A program made the position numbers and the translations under genes. 6,240 nucleotides of DNA from JBDTRY01 sp039931435 (lineage in GTDB: Bacteria > Acidobacteriota > Thermoanaerobaculia > Gp7-AA8). The DNA lies in NCBI GenBank assembly GCA_039931435.1, contig JBDTRY010000227.1:1-6240 (forward strand). Reading direction: 5' to 3'. Positions 5,033 to 6,240 of the stretch are shown piece after piece. A model generated the notes under the pieces. The model did no database searches, was not told where the DNA came from, and saw only the letters and a program-made list of their open reading frames with translations. Within the stretch, counting starts at the first letter, position 1. Each line of letters begins with the position of its first letter.

Positions 5033-6191
5033 GTCTCAACCCGGCCCTGGGGACAGCTTCGGATCAGCCCGTCTGGTGCAGCGGCGCATGGCCATTATCG
5101 CCTTCGCCGCTCTCGCGATCCTTCTGCTCTGGGCCACGGCGAAAATACTCGCTCCCTATATCACTCCCATCATTCTGGCGGGCATCCTGGCCACCTTCAC
5201 GCATCCGATGTACAGACGGCTGCGGGGCCGCCTGCACGGCCGAAAGGGTCTGGCCGCTCTGATCATGCTCCTGGGTATCACGCTCGTTCTCGTCATCCCC
5301 GCCTTTCTGTTGACGTTGATGCTCATCAACCAGGCCACCGGCCTTCTGCGCCTGCTCGAAACGACGAACTTCCAGAAGATCGTTGCGTCGTTGAACGTGA
5401 GCGAGAAGCTGAGTTGGATCCATCGCTTCGCGCCCGGGTTCGATGCCAGCCTTCTTCAGCCAGGTCCGCTCATGGTGCGTGTGCTGCGCGAGATTCCGGG
5501 CTTCATCGCCGCGCACGGGACGGACTTTGTGACCGGTTTTGCGGGAATGGTGGTCGGCTTCTTCATGATGCTCATCGCCACATATTTTTTCTATACGGAA
5601 GGAGAATGGATCGCTGAGGAACTAATGCTGCTCTCGCCGCTGCCGGACCAGTACGATCGGGAGATCTTCGCCCAGTTCCGAGGAGTCGTCGACGCCACCT
5701 TCCGGGGACAGATACTTACGGCACTGGCCCAGGGGGCGGTGACCGGAGTGGGTCTTGCCGTAGCAGGGGTGCCCGCGCCCATTCTCTGGGCAGCGGTGGC
5801 GGCCCTAGCCTCCCTCATTCCCATGGTCGGTGCCGCCGGGGTATGGGTTCCCGCGACGATTTATCTGTTCGCAGCCGCCTCCATGCGCGGAGGAAGCTAC
5901 GGCTGGGCGATCTTCATGCTGCTATGGGGCATCCTGGCCATCTCCACGGTCGACAACCTCATCCGTCCCTGGGCCATGAAGGCGGGGATGAACATGCAGG
6001 CCATCGTCCTCTTTTTCGCTATTCTCGGTGGAATCTCCGCTTTTGGCTTCGTGGGAATCCTCATCGGCCCCCTGGTTTTCGCCTTGCTCGTAACGGTTGT
6101 GGGGATTTACAAGACTTTCCTTCCACCAGTGGATTCGCCGGAGATCGTCCCATTGGAAGTGCCGCTGGAATCCGGTCCGATTGCGGACTAG
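5031..6191 (+). CDS. AI-2E family transporter-like membrane protein
   Basis: The 386-residue polytopic inner-membrane protein belongs to the AI-2E (PerM/TqsA/YdiK) family. Hydrophobic segments lie at about 21-40, 41-58, 73-100, 166-188, 226-247, 249-266, 268-285, 289-306 and 322-360 (one or two helices). The long soluble stretch at 104-160 between early segments is typical. Family hallmarks are SLIPMVGAAG (261-270), DNLIRPW (308-314) and GFVGILIGPL (339-348). Some members export autoinducer-2, and others have been linked to Na+/H+ exchange or have no known substrate. No lux genes are nearby, so the substrate cannot be named. The frame is open upstream to 4926, but the ATG at 5031 is chosen because the upstream residues run antisense to DUF72 and a TACAAT box lies just before it. 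There is no Shine-Dalgarno. A second ATG at 5088 starts just before the first helix. Confidence 0.9.
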   Translation: MSQPGPGDSFGSARLVQRRMAIIAFAALAILLLWATAKILAPYITPIILAGILATFTHPMYRRLRGRLHGRKGLAALIMLLGITLVLVIPAFLLTLMLINQATGLLRLLETTNFQKIVASLNVSEKLSWIHRFAPGFDASLLQPGPLMVRVLREIPGFIAAHGTDFVTGFAGMVVGFFMMLIATYFFYTEGEWIAEELMLLSPLPDQYDREIFAQFRGVVDATFRGQILTALAQGAVTGVGLAVAGVPAPILWAAVAALASLIPMVGAAGVWVPATIYLFAAASMRGGSYGWAIFMLLWGILAISTVDNLIRPWAMKAGMNMQAIVLFFAILGGISAFGFVGILIGPLVFALLVTVVGIYKTFLPPVDSPEIVPLEVPLESGPIAD

Positions 6192-6240
6192 GAGTCTGCG
6201 CGGCAGAAACGCCCGACCGCGAGAGAGTGGAGCGGCGAGT

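Noticed and set aside
5031..6191. Naming the AI-2E family gene as an autoinducer-2 exporter
   Set aside because: The family is functionally mixed and no quorum-sensing genes are adjacent, so only the family can be stated.
6192..6240. Terminator or new gene after the AI-2E gene
   Set aside because: The 49 remaining bases show no stable hairpin with a T run and no start with a ribosome site. Too little sequence to judge.

Overview
This is a moderately GC-rich bacterial chromosomal window with compact genes, a BlaI/M56 regulator-protease pair, a DUF72 protein and an AI-2E-family membrane protein. Abundant BlaI-M56 pairs with unusual C-terminal domains, together with starts that lack a Shine-Dalgarno but sit just behind a -10-like box, fit phyla such as Acidobacteriota, Gemmatimonadota or their relatives. 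That assignment is from memory of gene content and is not proven. Nothing here looks like phage, IS, CRISPR or an RNA gene.

Layout. At the left edge a minus-strand reading frame leaves the window (165 to below 1). It ends in a string that looks like the start of a Walker A loop. It is divided by a 226-bp regulatory-looking region from a plus-strand gene (392-952) for a 186-aa beta-rich protein resembling a conserved family of unknown function (from memory DUF6623). A small conserved hypothetical gene (1041-1310, 89 aa) follows. Then come a BlaI/MecI-type repressor (1414-1806) and, overlapping it by ATGA, a 769-aa BlaR1/MecR1-like M56 metalloprotease (1803-4112). Converging on this pair is a DUF72 gene on the minus strand (5032-4154). 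Divergent from the DUF72 gene is an AI-2E family transporter-like gene (5031-6191), and the two predicted start codons share the palindrome CATG. The last 49 bases hold nothing I can identify.

How the parts may work together. The most informative signal is a pair of matching 16-bp inverted repeats, TACGAA-N4-TTCGTA. One lies just in front of the blaI-like gene (1385-1400). The other lies far upstream, in front of the 186-aa protein gene (266-281). Both are preceded by GATTG at the same distance. This suggests that the BlaI-like repressor controls its own operon and also the 186-aa protein gene and/or the divergent left-edge gene. The M56 partner has the membrane layout and zinc motif of BlaR1, but the penicillin-binding sensor domain is absent. 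In its place are a long Pro/Ala-rich linker and eight tandem repeats of about 29 residues. The likely reading is a transmembrane protease-repressor switch that senses something other than a beta-lactam by direct acylation, with a small local regulon. The function is inferred from sequence only.
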